This document shows positions 5,190 through 5,597 of a DNA stretch of 5,597 nt, in pieces (within the stretch, counting starts at the first letter, position 1; every line of letters starts with the position of its first letter). The notes beneath the pieces are model-generated. The model searched no databases and had not been told where the DNA came from. It saw nothing but the letters and a program-made list of their open reading frames with translations. The DNA comes from Desulfobacteraceae bacterium (GTDB taxonomy: Bacteria > Desulfobacterota > Desulfobacteria > Desulfobacterales > Desulfobacteraceae): the NCBI GenBank assembly GCA_023140455.1, contig JAGLLQ010000471.1, forward strand, positions 1-5,597, given 5' to 3'. A program made the position numbers and the translations under genes.

Positions 5190-5597
5190 ATGAAATTACA
5201 TGAAATTATTAAAACTTTTCGGAAATCAACCGGGTTAAAACAAGAAGATGTTGCTACTTTTTCTGGTATCAGCAGATCAAATTATGGTAGGAAAGAGAAT
5301 GGTAAAGTTTCTTTCACTGCTGATGAACTATTTTTAGTGTTAGACTTCCTGAAGAACCATGCCTCCGAAGAAGATTATTTAAACACAATTACTGACTTGC
5401 TGAGCTCCCAATCTCAGATATCAAAAAATATAGAAAACAAACTATCCATACCCTCTCCTATTGACCCTGCAATAGAAATCCTCCAGGAGTTTTTACAGGA
5501 AGAAGGCAAAGAAATTGCTATGGAAAAAGCTGGCCCACTGATCCAGCTTGTAAGAGATATGATTACAGAAGAAGATCACTCTGACAATGAAGCTTAT
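5190..5597 (+). CDS. CI-like XRE-family repressor (3' end missing)
   Basis: The only rightward gene: 136 codons with no stop before the right edge. The XRE helix-turn-helix covers residues about 3-60, with LKQEDVATFSG at 16-26, recognition helix ISRSNYGRKENG at 27-38, and the E36-x-G38 signature. Residues 60-95 look like a polar linker, and 98-130 (AIEILQEFLQEEG, then QLVRDMI) form charged helices that could mediate dimerisation. No LexA/S24 peptidase motif is present in the visible part; the acidic end (EEDHSDNEA) reads like a C-terminus, so the protein may be short and lack RecA-stimulated self-cleavage. The ribosome-binding site is modest (GGA about 9 bases upstream). A weak rightward promoter, TTTAAA at 5117-5122 and CATTAT at 5141-5146 with an 18-bp spacer, would overlap the operator. 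Likely the lysogeny-maintaining repressor; this is inferred from layout. Confidence 0.85.
   Translation, partial: MKLHEIIKTFRKSTGLKQEDVATFSGISRSNYGRKENGKVSFTADELFLVLDFLKNHASEEDYLNTITDLLSSQSQISKNIENKLSIPSPIDPAIEILQEFLQEEGKEIAMEKAGPLIQLVRDMITEEDHSDNEAY

Overview
The window reads as the regulation and early replication end of a temperate phage, a P4-type phage satellite or a related integrative/plasmid element in an AT-rich Gram-negative bacterium. The basis is a divergent pair of small Cro/CI-type repressors around one operator region, a tightly packed leftward operon of short early genes, a P4/D5-family SF3 helicase, and a separate CHC2-zinc-finger/Toprim primase. I lean towards Desulfobacterota (Desulfobacterales-like) from general family flavour, but nothing in the sequence proves it. 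No integrase, att site, tRNA, capsid gene, insertion sequence or CRISPR array is visible, so phage, satellite and plasmid cannot be told apart here.

Layout, right to left. Bases 5190-5597 (+) hold a CI-like helix-turn-helix repressor that runs off the right edge. Bases 5104-5189 are the switch: a leftward promoter with a perfect TTGACA -35 box, and an imperfect 19-bp palindrome lying over its -10 box. Leftward from 5103 come a Cro-like repressor (4843-5103), a 75-aa unknown (4575-4802), a 155-aa probable HTH protein (4054-4521), a 62-aa basic protein (3864-4052), a 54-aa CxxC/CxxC zinc-binding protein (3697-3861), a 53-aa single-pass membrane protein (3520-3681), a 169-aa P-loop NTPase (3014-3523), an 80-aa basic ORF inside an unusually GC-rich, hairpin-rich stretch (2772-3014), the D5/P4-type helicase (1212-2768), a 292-bp AT-rich repeat-bearing gap (920-1211), and the primase (1-919, cut by the left edge). 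From 4521 leftwards to 1212 the genes are almost end to end, with ATGA and TAATG overlaps or gaps of 1-15 bases, so translational coupling is likely.

How it probably works (inference): the two repressors compete at the shared operator. When the leftward promoter is open, one early transcript makes the small proteins, the NTPase, the helicase and the primase. The gap between helicase and primase has a cluster of GTCCAA/TTGGAC repeats at 8-9 bp spacing around a very A/T-rich core, which is how an iteron-type replication origin looks. In P4 the primase, helicase and origin-binding functions share one alpha protein; here the primase is a separate gene and the candidate origin lies between the two.

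The main candidates for something undescribed are the repeat-flanked putative origin that runs into the 3' end of the helicase gene, the structured GC-rich segment before the helicase, and the coupled small membrane protein plus P-loop NTPase pair. The longest stretch without a gene is the 292-bp gap at 920-1211, described as a putative origin.
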